This document shows positions 24,530-35,800 of a stretch of DNA of 64,000 nucleotides, in pieces. Origin of the DNA: Cydia pomonella. Its lineage: Eukaryota; Arthropoda; Insecta; Lepidoptera; Tortricidae. Where the stretch lies: NCBI RefSeq assembly GCF_033807575.1, contig NC_084703.1:9672001-9736000 (forward strand), read 5' to 3'. A program made the position numbers and the translations under genes. The notes beneath the pieces are model-generated. The model was not told the origin of the DNA. It ran no database searches and saw only the letters and a program-made list of their open reading frames with translations. The first letter of the stretch is position 1; each line of letters opens with the position of its first letter.

Positions 24530-25225
24530 AATACTAGGTACTGTCGAGAGGATACGTCAACAAGGTCCACAAGGAAAAGGAAACGAAATGTTATCCCCAT
24601 TCCAACAAAGTCTGCATATGCTAGAAGACAGTATATCGCTCTATCTGCAAAACTATATAACCTTATAGATAATGCCATTGACTTATATTCCTCTACAAAT
24701 AAAGAATGTAAAAATAAAATATTAAACTGGCTTAAAACTAAGAACTACGCAGAAATAGAAGATTTATTAGTTAAAATCACGTAATATTTCGCCAATTCTT
24801 TCCAACTATCTTCTATGCTACAGTTTAATGCTAACACATACACCTCACGCATACGCGCACACACACACACACACACTCCCACACATACACCTCACGTATA
24901 CACACGCGCGCGCACACACATACACACACACTCACACATACACACACACACACACATGTGGCTTCAATTAGTTATTTAGCTCCTTTCTATTTAATAAAAT
25001 TCAAAGTTCCTGTTACCTTAAATGTAACTTAATTAATTTTTTTAGTTGAATTTTTGTTTCTCTTAACCATTGTTTTGTTATTGTTAATTAGCAAACCAGT
25101 AAGGAAGAGCGGTATCTCTTGACACAGGTATCTTGTATACTTAAAAAGAGACGCCAACCTGCATATTGTTAAGTTATGAAGTTAGGTACTGAATAAATTA
25201 TTTTTATTTTTTATTTTATTTAAAA
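24530..25225 (+). mobile_element. Decayed LINE 3' end with CA-repeat tail
   Basis: A short frame at about 24620-24783 reads RRQYIALSAKLYNLIDNA...ILNWLKTKNYAEIEDLL before a stop. This resembles the C-terminal tail of LINE reverse transcriptases. It is followed by a CA/CG-rich microsatellite (24836-24960) and a terminal TATTTTTATTTT tract. It is a degenerate, 5'-truncated copy. Confidence 0.4.
24836..24960. repeat. CA-rich microsatellite
   Basis: Compound (CA)n / (CG)n / CATACACCTCAC repeats run over about 125 bases. Confidence 0.9.
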
Positions 25226-25228
25226 AAC

Positions 25229-25672
25229 ATATATATATATATATATATATATTTCTGTGATCTCGGAAACGGCTCTAAAGATTTCGCAGAAATTTGGTAT
25301 ATGGGGGTTTTTGGGGGTATACAATCTATCTAGATTAGGCTTATGTTTGGGAAAACGCGTGTTTTCGAGTTTTCATGCGTTTTTCTTTCGATGCAAAATA
25401 TGGTCGCTAATTTCGTGTTGCCGGCCACTCTCCATCTGGTCCAGCGGGTTAAGACGCGGACTGCTAAACGAGTGTTACGGGTTCGAATCTCGCCCGGTGA
25501 ATAATTTTTTATTTTTATTTTATATGTGCAAGTTTATATATAATTTTTAAATTTTTATTGTTTTAGACAAGTTAAATTTAGTAAAAAAATGTAGTTAAGA
25601 TTATCACCTATACACCGCCATATTACAATAAATAGTTATAACCGAGCAAAGCTCGGTCGCCCAGGTACTATA
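25229..25672. repeat. tRNA-like dispersed element, copy 1
   Basis: A short (TA)n tract precedes TTTCTGTGATCTCGGAAACG, GAAATTTGGTATATGGGGGT, and then a tRNA-like stretch (25421-25500) with an A-box-like TGGTCCAGCGGG, an anticodon-arm-like GCGGACTGCTAAACG and the B box GGTTCGAATCT. The end carries the foldback ACCGAGCAAAGCTCGGT and CGCCCAGGTACT. The tRNA-like part resembles tRNA-Ser(GCT) but lacks a clean acceptor stem, so it is SINE-like and not a tRNA gene. Confidence 0.6.
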
Positions 25673-26218
25673 CCTTTAAACGAGCAATTCTTGTATATAT
25701 ATTTCTGTGATCTCGGAATCGGCTCTAACGATTTCGCTGAAATTTGGTATATGGGGGTTTTTGGGGGTATACAATCTATCTAGATTAGTCTTATGTTTAG
25801 GAAAACGTGTGTTTTCGAGTTTTCATGCGTTTTTCTTTCGACGCAGAATATGGTCGCTAATTTCGTGTTGCCGGCTGCTGTCCGTCTGGTCCAGCGGGTT
25901 AAGACGCGGACTGCTAAACGAGTGTTACGGGTTCGAATCTCGCCCGGTGACTATTTTTTTTTATATGTTCAAGTTTATATATAATTTTTTAATTTTTATT
26001 GTTTTAGACAAGTTTAATTTAGTAAAAAAATGACCTATGTAATAAGAGAAATTGACAATAGATAGCGTTATTCTGTGACAAGTGCTGGAAGGTTAAAATC
26101 GATTGTAAATAATAATAATTGTCAGTTCACATTTTACTTTTTAAGTTTATGTAGATTATCACCTATACACCACCATATTACAATAAATAGTTATAACCGA
26201 GGTCGCCCAGGTACTATG
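25673..26218. repeat. tRNA-like dispersed element, copy 2 (tandem)
   Basis: This is a near-identical neighbour of copy 1 at a period of about 450 bases. It has the same tRNA-like segment at 25871-25950 and the same CACCTATACACC...TTACAATAAATAG end (26158-26218). The interior has an extra 80-100 bases before that end. Confidence 0.65.
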
Positions 26219-28420
26219 GTAATTATACGTGGAGCCGAAGCCAACACCACGAAGCCCTTTTGATACTTCAATGAAATGTAAGGGGTACACCGAGCAGATG
26301 CTGTCCTTGTCTGCGAGTTCTGCGACATGGGACAGCAGCGGCGGCAGCCTGGCAGCAGTTGCCAGGGTGTAAAGTCTATTAAGAGTTGTTGGAATCTAAA
26401 ATGAACAAGGCTATTTGGTGAAAGCAATCGACTAAATACTGGGCTATGGAATCCCGAAAGCCTCCGTAATAAAATCATATTCAATTTTATTTCCAGCATA
26501 CGGTGACTTGCCCCCACAAAAAGCGAGCGAGGAACATACCAAATAGTTCATATTGCTACTGTGCTAATGCTTATAAGCTTATAGGGTGGTTGACTGTTAA
26601 GTCAAATCAAAATTGTTTTTTTTTTCTCTTCGAACAGTCAAAACAATTAGCGTCAGATTTATCTTTTTTGTGTTTATCCAGCACAAAAAATATTGAGAAG
26701 AAAAAAAAGGGCATGCACGATGCCCGCGAGGAAACATATTTTTTTTCACCACGTATTCCTGAGGTCTATTCAAAGTGTTCCTTGTCACTTTGATATCTGT
26801 CAATAAGATAATTTTTGTAATGAGCATAAGCTTAGTTCTAAAGAAAAATTTCCCGCCGCCCGAATTATCATTTGGAAGTAAAGCAACTTAGTTCGACGTA
26901 CATTACAGAAGGTCTTGTTTGTACTAGTGTAACTTGTGTTATGTTTTAACTTAGGGCTATCATTTTGATGTCATCTTTTAGCTGATATCCAGTACTATTT
27001 TTTAAGAATAAAAAAGTACAGGTCAACGACATCGTTTTCGGAAAAAAAGATAAAATGTAAAAAAAAAGTTAATTTTTGAAGACAATTTTTATCTTCGTTA
27101 TTAATTCTCGAGTATTTGTGGAAAATTCTCTGTAACATTTATGCTTGAAATTTATTCCCTAATTCATAAGCTATCGAATGATTATTATTTTTTAAATGTG
27201 CGATAGGTAAATGGACAGATAATGGTACATTAACCAAGTGCAGTCGTGTTTGGCGCCATAAAACTTTAAAGGGCTGAATTTTTAAAATGGTTGAGAAAAA
27301 TCATCGGTATGATCGGTTAACGGCTCCACTATACGTGCACAAACACATTGTATAGAATAGAATATAATATATAATATACAAATAGAAACTCTGTACAATA
27401 CAATCAACAACCCTATTGGACTTACATCCTATTGTCCCTATTGTGCTTGTGTGTTTTGTTCTTGCTTATTCGTTGCTGTCTACTTTATTTTTTGTGACAA
27501 TAAATGACTTTTTATTTTTTATTTTTTATTCCTCAATAAACAACAGGCAATAAATAAAAGATTGGACTTTTTTACGGAACAGTGATGAAGTGACGGCCGG
27601 CTCTTTTGAGATAAATATGATTATGCATGGGTTTTGTCCGGAAGGGTCCAGGCAGCCCGGCCTGGCCCGTGTCACGAACTTGTCCTATATTCCCGTGCAC
27701 AATACTACCGATAAAACACAAAGACGTCTAAGTTAACGTCTGAGCACACTTACGTAGTAAATAGGCACAAATAATAAAATGTAATGTAGTATTTATAGCG
27801 CTAGTAATTTATAAGGTGAACTAAGAAATGAAGGTAAGAAATATATAGGATTTAGAGACAGAAAGGTGCGTAGTTATTTGCGCAACATCAGAGTAATACC
27901 TATGCCCAGGGATGCATATTAACGAGCATACAGGGCTAAGTGAAGATTTAAATTAATTATTACAGCAGGAAGTTCCTAAATAGGTCACTAGGTTGACGAA
28001 GGATGGGGCAGGATTATATCATAATAATGGCAGGAAATGTCCGCGTGCGTTTCATAGAACTCTATTATGTTTCACAATGTGAACAAAGTCATTGTTAAGA
28101 GCCGGGAATAGGTTTGTTGGAGAGTTTTGTAGCACTGTTTGATAATACGCCGTTAAGACATTAACAAGTGTGACTTTTGCTAATATTATTTATATTTTTG
28201 TAATTGGTTATCACTGTTAAATATATTGTTATTGAATTATACGTAAAACAATATTTCATTATTATCATGTCTTTAAATAATTAACAATGTAAGTCCGACT
28301 AAACGTGTTAATAGTAATAATGTATGACTGAGGAACGATTTATTGTTTCTTACGTCGATTTTATAGAATTTACTGCATTTGTATAAGCTACGGGTATGGT
28401 AGGTTTATGTTATAGCAAGG
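26219..28420. other. Intergenic, no gene recognised
   Basis: This is AT-rich sequence. At 27380-27530 there is a retroelement-like tail, GTGACAATAAATGAC followed by a TTTTTATTTT tract. A frame at 26503-26793 shows no recognisable motif. Confidence 0.5.
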
Positions 28421-28529
28421 ACCCAATTTTATTTTAAGCTTGCAGAGCAAAACTGGAACGTTCGATTACGAAAAACAATCAGACTTACGTAGATGTTATT
28501 GTGTAGAATTTGGTTACCATCTGAAGCTG

Positions 28530-28640
28530 AGCATCTTGCGGGCGGCAGGTTCCGGCGCGACGGGCTCGCGCGGCCTAGCTCGCGGCGGCGGTGGGCGCCG
28601 CAGTCGCGCCCGGCGCCCACCGCGAGGCCACGCCGCTCGC
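28530..28640. other. GC-rich island 1
   Basis: It is locally very GC-rich (GCGGCGGCGGTGGGCGCCGC type) in AT-rich surroundings, with overlapping open frames in several frames as expected from base composition. It may belong to a promoter or first exon of the downstream OGT-like gene. No protein motif is recognised. Confidence 0.4.
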
Positions 28641-29109
28641 TTCCACGCAAATCGATACAAGCGTACCACATGCACGTTTTACTACCTCACCTAGACGTGT
28701 TATAGCAGTTTAAAAAGTTTTATCGCGCGGTTTTTTGATACTTCATTCTATTTCATCGTAGTTCCTTTTTTTCGACAGCTTAACGCGCTTTTGACAGGTC
28801 CATGCCGCAACGTAAACAATACCAATATAAATCGTACGACTTAACAGCTGACTCTGGGAACAGCTGACTGTTGTTATGTGGACATAACGGGCCTGTTATA
28901 ACGATTTATAGCGATAAGTATTTCAAGACGAGATGATCTGTGCACGTTAATGTTGAATATAAAATTGAAGTTTGTAAAGGAATAAGAAAATTATTTTTTT
29001 AATGTCGATCTCTTACATCATATCAATGGCGCGCGTGATCGATTGGTGTGTCAGCCTGTTTAATAGACCGTTTGAGACATGCCTCTGATTTTGAGTTTAT
29101 TAACGTAAA

Positions 29110-29370
29110 CGAAGGCCGCGGTTTGCGTGAACGCGGACACGGGAATTGGCAGCGGCGCACGCGTCGCGGCGACGGCGCGTCATGCCCTGACTCGGAGTCG
29201 GGAGCGCGTGCTCCGCCAGTGCAGCCTTGTCCGTCAGAGGATATGTCCCTGTTATGGACTACCAATGCATCGTCGTGTATACGGTCATCAACATCGCTCC
29301 GCCGCGGTTCGACCAAAATGCGGAATTTTCCGATGGCTGTATCACGTGGCTTAAAAACAAAATCAAAAGG
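29110..29370 (+). promoter_or_regulatory. GC-rich island 2: possible promoter/first exon of the OGT-like gene
   Basis: CpG-rich sequence lies about 500 nt upstream of the first recognised TPR exon. An ATG at 29254 (ATGGACTACCAATGC) opens a 38-codon frame that reaches a donor-like AAAAG/GTCAGT at 29369/29370. The phase matches the acceptor at 29829. If used, it would supply a short non-TPR N-terminus. This is a phase match only; no homology supports it. Confidence 0.3.
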
Positions 29371-29829
29371 TCAGTGGCGCTATTACTAGCCAAAACATTT
29401 TCAGTTTCTAAATTTACATCACAGGTACTTGTGAGTAATTGAATGGGTATAGAATATTCATTATTAATTTTAAAAAAATATAGTAAATCCAGATACCTTT
29501 TAGTTATACTCGTAATTTATAATTTTATAATTTATATTTTTTTTTTAGTTCATTGTCATTTTGTAAATCTTGCAGATTGTTTACTTGCTTGACGCTGATT
29601 AGCCAGCCTGTTTTGTTTAGCAAATTAGTATATCTACTTAGTTATGAAATGACAATTTTGAAAACGTTATTTTTAATTAAACTACATAAAAGTAGTTCAA
29701 ACAAGTTAGCTCTTAATTGTAGTCATACAAGGGTAAGTCTATGTCAAGTTAATATGCACTGTTTGAAATCTAAAATAAGAAAACTACGAAATGACAACCA
29801 ACGATAAGATGATACCCGTATGTTTTCAG

Positions 29830-32800
29830 AACGGTAGCAGTTTATCTCCAGTCTTTGAAGCTAACTCCCAACAATGGCATAATTCACGGCAATCTTGCTT
29901 GCTCGTACTACAAACAAGGCTTAATAGATCTCGCAATAGACACATATAAGCGCGCCATAGAAATTCAGCCTAATTTTCCAGATGCCTACTGTAATCTAGC
30001 TAATGCTCTCAAAGAGAAAGGGCACGTCTCCGAGGCAGAAGAGTGCTATAACGTGGCTTTACGTTTATGTCCCTCTCATGTTGACACTCTAAACAATCTC
30101 GGCAATGTTAAGAGGGAGCAAGGAAGAATTGAAGAGGCAACTAATTTATACTTAAGAGCTTTAGAAGTGTTTCCAAATTTTGCGGCCACTCATAGCAATT
30201 TGGCGTCCCTCTTACAGCAACAAGGTTCGTTAAAGTGTTTATTTTTGGTTTTAAATATATTTGCGATAACCCAGGATATTGTGTCTTGCTTTTTCTATTA
30301 TGAGCAACAAGCTGTATTTTGTACAGTAGCGGAAAATAAACCATCATATTGCTAATTATTGCAGATATTCATTTAAAATTCATTTCGACTTTGTATCACA
30401 CAAATAATTAGTGTAACATTATCACCACACGGATGTCCATTGTTCACGATAGAAAAGAATAAAAACATGAAAAAAAACAATACGTTTGCCGCTACTGTAT
30501 AACTAAATTCTTATATATAGCCTGTTTATATTAAATGCAAACAAGTTAAATGCTGTTCATGTACATTTGTTCTATGGTAACTATTAAAAATAACTACATA
30601 TGGGCATATATATATGTGATAGGATTTTAAATATATTATTTTGACGCACTGAAATATTGAAGCTACTTAATCTTTTCGTGCAATTATACTATAAAATAAA
30701 ACCTAATATACTTAATCTTATAATGTGTCGTACGCTGACATAAACAAAACAAACTGCAGTAAGTCAAGGAGAGATTTTATCTGCGAATAACAATATTTCT
30801 TATAACAACTACTTATCTATTTACCATTAATTGTGCCAAATATATGACTAATTATAAGTATTACTTACAGGGAAGTTGAAAGAGGCATTAACGCATTATA
30901 AACAAGCTATAAATATACAACCAAAGTTTGCAGATGCTTATAGTAACATGGGTAACACATTAAGAGAAATGCAAGATATAAATGGCGCCCTTGCTTGTTT
31001 CAGAAAAGCTATCGATATCAATCCTAATTTTGCTGACGCACATTGCAACTTGGCAAGCATTTATAAAGATTTGGGTATTATTAATAATGCAATAGAATCA
31101 TACGAAAATGCATTGAAACTTAAACCGAACTTTCCTGACGCCTATTGTAATTTAGCTCATTGTTTGCAAATCATTTGCAATTGGGATGGGTATAACGAGA
31201 GAATGCAGAACATTTTAGCGATAGTTGAAGATCAATTAAGTAATGAAAAACTACTTTCTGTGCACCCACATCATTCCATTTTATATCCTTTGTCGAACGA
31301 AACCCGGAAAGAAATTGCCGCGCGACATGCTACCTTGTACGTTGACAAAGTAAACATGTTGACAAAAATAAAATTCAAATTCCCAAGAATATTGCATGGG
31401 AGGTTGAGAATTGGTTATGTCAGTAGTGATTTTGGTAATCACCCCACGTCACATCTCATGCAATCGATACCAGGACTACACGACTCCACACGAGTCGAAA
31501 TATTTTGTTATGCTTTAAATCCAGATGATGGAACCACATTCCGTAGTAAGATTAAGGAAGAATCGGAACATTTTGTAGATTTATCTTCTGTCACATGTAA
31601 TGTTATAGCGGCTAAGAAAATATATAGTGATGGGATTCATATATTGGTCAACATGAACGGATATACAAAGGGAGCGAGAAATGAAATATTCGCTTTGAGA
31701 CCAGCACCTGTTCAAGTGATGTGGCTCGGGTACCCCGGTACCAGTGGAGCGGATTATATGGATTACATAATTACTGATGAAACAGCATCCCCAAAATCAT
31801 CAGCCGGATATTTTAGTGAAAAATTAGCTTTTATGCCAGAAACTTATTTTATCGGTGACCATATGCAAATGTTTCCTCATTTAAAAAATCAATTCAAAGT
31901 AAAGGGTGATGATGAAAGATTTGAAGGTAACGTTGCAATAATCAATTCTCCCGAAAACTTAATTGAACCACTTCTAGTAAAGGAAGAGAACGAAGTTATA
32001 CAGTTTGAGAAATATACACCCATTCAAGTGCTTACGAGAGAAATATACATTCCAAATAAGGTTATTGAAGTTTTAAATACTTCTCATCAATCGCAGGTGT
32101 GTACTATTTATATTGTGGGATATTTTCATAATAATAAATTGGTCGCAAGACATTTTCCATTCCATCAACTGATTATAAAGACTACTCGATGAAATTTTTT
32201 AAATCATTGTGTTTTGTCAAGCAGCACTTTTTTTAATAATCTGTAATTTCAAACTACATTATAAAAAATATCTTTAAAAAAAAATCGACTTCAAAAAGAA
32301 TAACATTAAATGTCAACCCGTTTTACATATATCCGCAGGCAACAGATACTTTTGAAGTCGGTGCGAAGCCAAATTTTAAAAGTGTCAACATGACGTAAAC
32401 CCGAATGACAACCCTGGTGTAATAGAATATAAGCAGTTCCACTTCATCAAATGGCACTGTTTTGGATGCAAATGCTTGGTTTGTTGATGAAAATACTAAA
32501 ATCGCTATATTTATGTCTATAAAGTTTGATGACTTTCCTGGATTCCTCATAGATGCCATCATCAGACCTAGGTTTTGATAAAAACGGGACCAACTAGGGA
32601 CAACATTTAAATAAAAACAACTCGGTTCAGAAATAACGAAGTTCTGAACATACGAAAAAATCGGTTAAAAGTATAAAAACAATATACGTTACATGTAGTT
32701 GTCCGTGACTTCTAGCATTATCATAGAGAAAAAGTAAGCTTAAGTATTCCTCTATGGCATTATAAATTCCACCGTACCTCTATTTTTTAGTCCATAGACT

Positions 32801-35800
32801 TCTGACAGTCTTTGCCAAGTTATCCTGATAAAATATTGTTTTACTTTATATTGTATGTTCTAAATTATACCCATAGAAATATGATAGTATAGAACGAATG
32901 TCAAACTTCGAAAGTGTGACCAATAATGAAATGCAAGTGTGTGCGTAAATTGTCTATGTGCGAACAAAAATAGTGATGTCATGTTACAACATATTAATAA
33001 TCTATCGATGTTTAACTGCTTTATCGACTACTTTTTCAAATGTGTTTGAAAAAGTTGAAGTTGTTTGAAAATGTGTTCGCAAAGAGTTGACTTACCAAAG
33101 ACAATTTGAATTTCGCGCCTTTTCCTACTGACAAGTTGGGTTGGGTGTGTATACGCTGTGTACAAGTATACGTTGTGTACAAGTATACGCTGTCTTGTGT
33201 TTCCTTGTGTTGGCGGCAAAGCCGCGGAAAAGTGGTTAAAATGTAATTACTGTGTTGGAAAGTGAAGTTTAAAATCGCTAAACATGTGCACCTTCAAAAA
33301 AGGTATTATAACAATCGTTATTATTTTAATTCGGTTATAAAGGTAATATCTTAATGATATCTTGTTAACAACAAATTCCATACCTACTAATATACCGACA
33401 AGTTATCGATACAGTCATATGAACATTTTGTCAAGCCCTAGCGTAAAGTAACAGTAATTATTGACTAATATGATGAAATATTAACACACAATTGAAGGAA
33501 AACTTATAATGAACTGTATAAATTGTTTTTTTTTTTTTACACTTTTTATGCTGTTCATTTGATAAAATATCGATGCGAAAATTTCGCTAGGAATATCATA
33601 ATTACCTGTGAAATGAGTATTTTCCTGGGTTTTTTGGCCCTGAAACACTACAACACGGCACACAACATGACACCATCTTCACTAAATTACTTAATACATA
33701 TTTTTCTTTTTGTTTCTCTTATATTTTTCACTCAAAAAATACGGCAATATGATCTTGGCCGCCTCGGCCGACTTCGAACTCAAAAAATTGTTACGTTTTC
33801 TCATATGTACTTGTAGTCCGCCTCTTTCGCACTCATGGCTTGTTCATATACGTGATGGCTTCCCTTTCGCACACTTAATCTGTCTGTCAAGCAAAGCGTT
33901 TGACATGTCACTGATTAATACTTACAATAAAGACAAACTTTTGACAAAAGCTAACATTTTTCTAATTAACTTCAGATTGAGGTAGTTTGGAGGTGTATTT
34001 GGTGTATTTAGTTTTTTGACAGAAAAATGACTCCTATATAAAAACAACTCTTAGTCCTTGGAGTAGTAAGTCTTCCTGACTACCTCAAATAGCAAAGAGT
34101 TACACCACAAAATGTTTAGGTAAGATGATATTCTAATAAGCGTAAAATACATTGTGAAAATATAAATACAATTGTAGCATAGTAGCAAGAAGTGAGTGAA
34201 GATTATTATAAAACGCTAGAAAACAAAATTAAAGGTATGATGGAGTATATTCGGCGAAAGCACTCACACACGTCCATTGTAACATGATTATATTTTTATA
34301 ATATTATACTTAGTATTATATCTGCAGATTATTAAAAAATAAAAGTACTGCTAGAAAATGAGCATTTGGTAATAATACACCAAATCACGCATGATCAGAT
34401 TTTATCGTACAGTCTTTAAGGGGCCCATTGTTTACAGTCCGTCGGACGGTATCGGCCTGTCAGACAGAACAAAAAGTTGACAGTTCCGAACAACTGACAG
34501 GCCGATACCGTCCGGCGAACTGTTAACCAGTGGGCCTCTTAAGTATTTCAATTGGGTGCTACCATAGTGTGGGTCTCACGAAGGGCAGCATCCGCTAAGA
34601 GTACCCCTCACATTTCATGCAAATTTCGATAATGATTAACTTGTTGGCTTGAAATGTCTGTAATACCACTGTTCCGTGAACGGGGCAAGACATAAATTGG
34701 TTAAAACATATTTTGATAATCTGTCCATATTTTTACGGCATATATATATATATTTACTGCAGTATAACACGACACAATATTTGTAGATTTTTTTTAATGG
34801 TCTAGCGCCGCAAAAATATACTACTAGAGGAGACATCAACATCTCATTTTCTAGATGCATGGAATTTTCATGCCTACTACTAGATTTGTTAAAATTTTAT
34901 TTTATGTTATGTGTGATTATGTCTCGGTTACTTTGTTGATATGAAAAAATGGTATTTTTAATTAATTTATTGAAATTAAGTTTTTTTTTTAGGTATTTAT
35001 CAACGATATGACAATATACAGTGGAGTTTCAATAAATAATAGCAACAGAAAAGTTGCTTCTGGTGAAGAGATATTACAAAATGTCATATTTACATCGAGG
35101 ATGCAGTACAGTCTTCCAAAAGATGCAGTTGTGTATTGTAACTTTAATCAATTATACAAGGTCGATCCAGGTGTTATGAGCATGTGGGTACAAATATTAA
35201 AGAAAGTACCAAGAAGTGTTCTTTGGCTTTTAAGTTTTCCTGCTGCTGGGGAACCAAATATACGAAAAGCTGCAGAGCATTTAGGTAAAAAATAATATTA
35301 CACTGATTTAAACTTTCACGATTTTTTACACATTATTAACTAACACAAGCGGGTCTTAATCGCGTATTAAGTTTTAAATTTACCTCCGACCTCCGACGTC
35401 TCAAGAACGGCGTTGTCCCCGTGGTCTCGGAGAAGACCCTTCGAATAATACTTCGTGGAACTTATTGATACGTGATTAAGTCCCGCTTGTGTTAGTTAAA
35501 AATACGATCACAATGACATACACTAAAGAAAGCGAAAATGATAGCAATCTGCTTGACAAAAAAGTATCTCACTTTCACATTTTAACAATAAGATACAAAT
35601 TATAAATACTATATTACGTTTGCAGGATTAGAGCCAGGCCGAATTATATTTACTAAAATCTCATGTAAAGAGGAGCACGTGCGCCGCGGGCAGTTGGCCG
35701 ATATTTGTTTGGACACTCCTCTGTGCAACGGGCACACCACAGCAATGGACGTGCTGTGGGCTGGCACTCCGCTAGTCACTATGCCCGGAGATACCCTAGC

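Noticed and set aside
25421..25500. Functional tRNA-Ser gene
   Set aside because: The acceptor stem does not pair well and the segment is repeated inside a dispersed element.
29553..29807. Possible extra OGT-like coding exon
   Set aside because: The translation shows no TPR pattern (no NLGN or A..PDF spacing) and its end is a stop before the acceptor at 29829.
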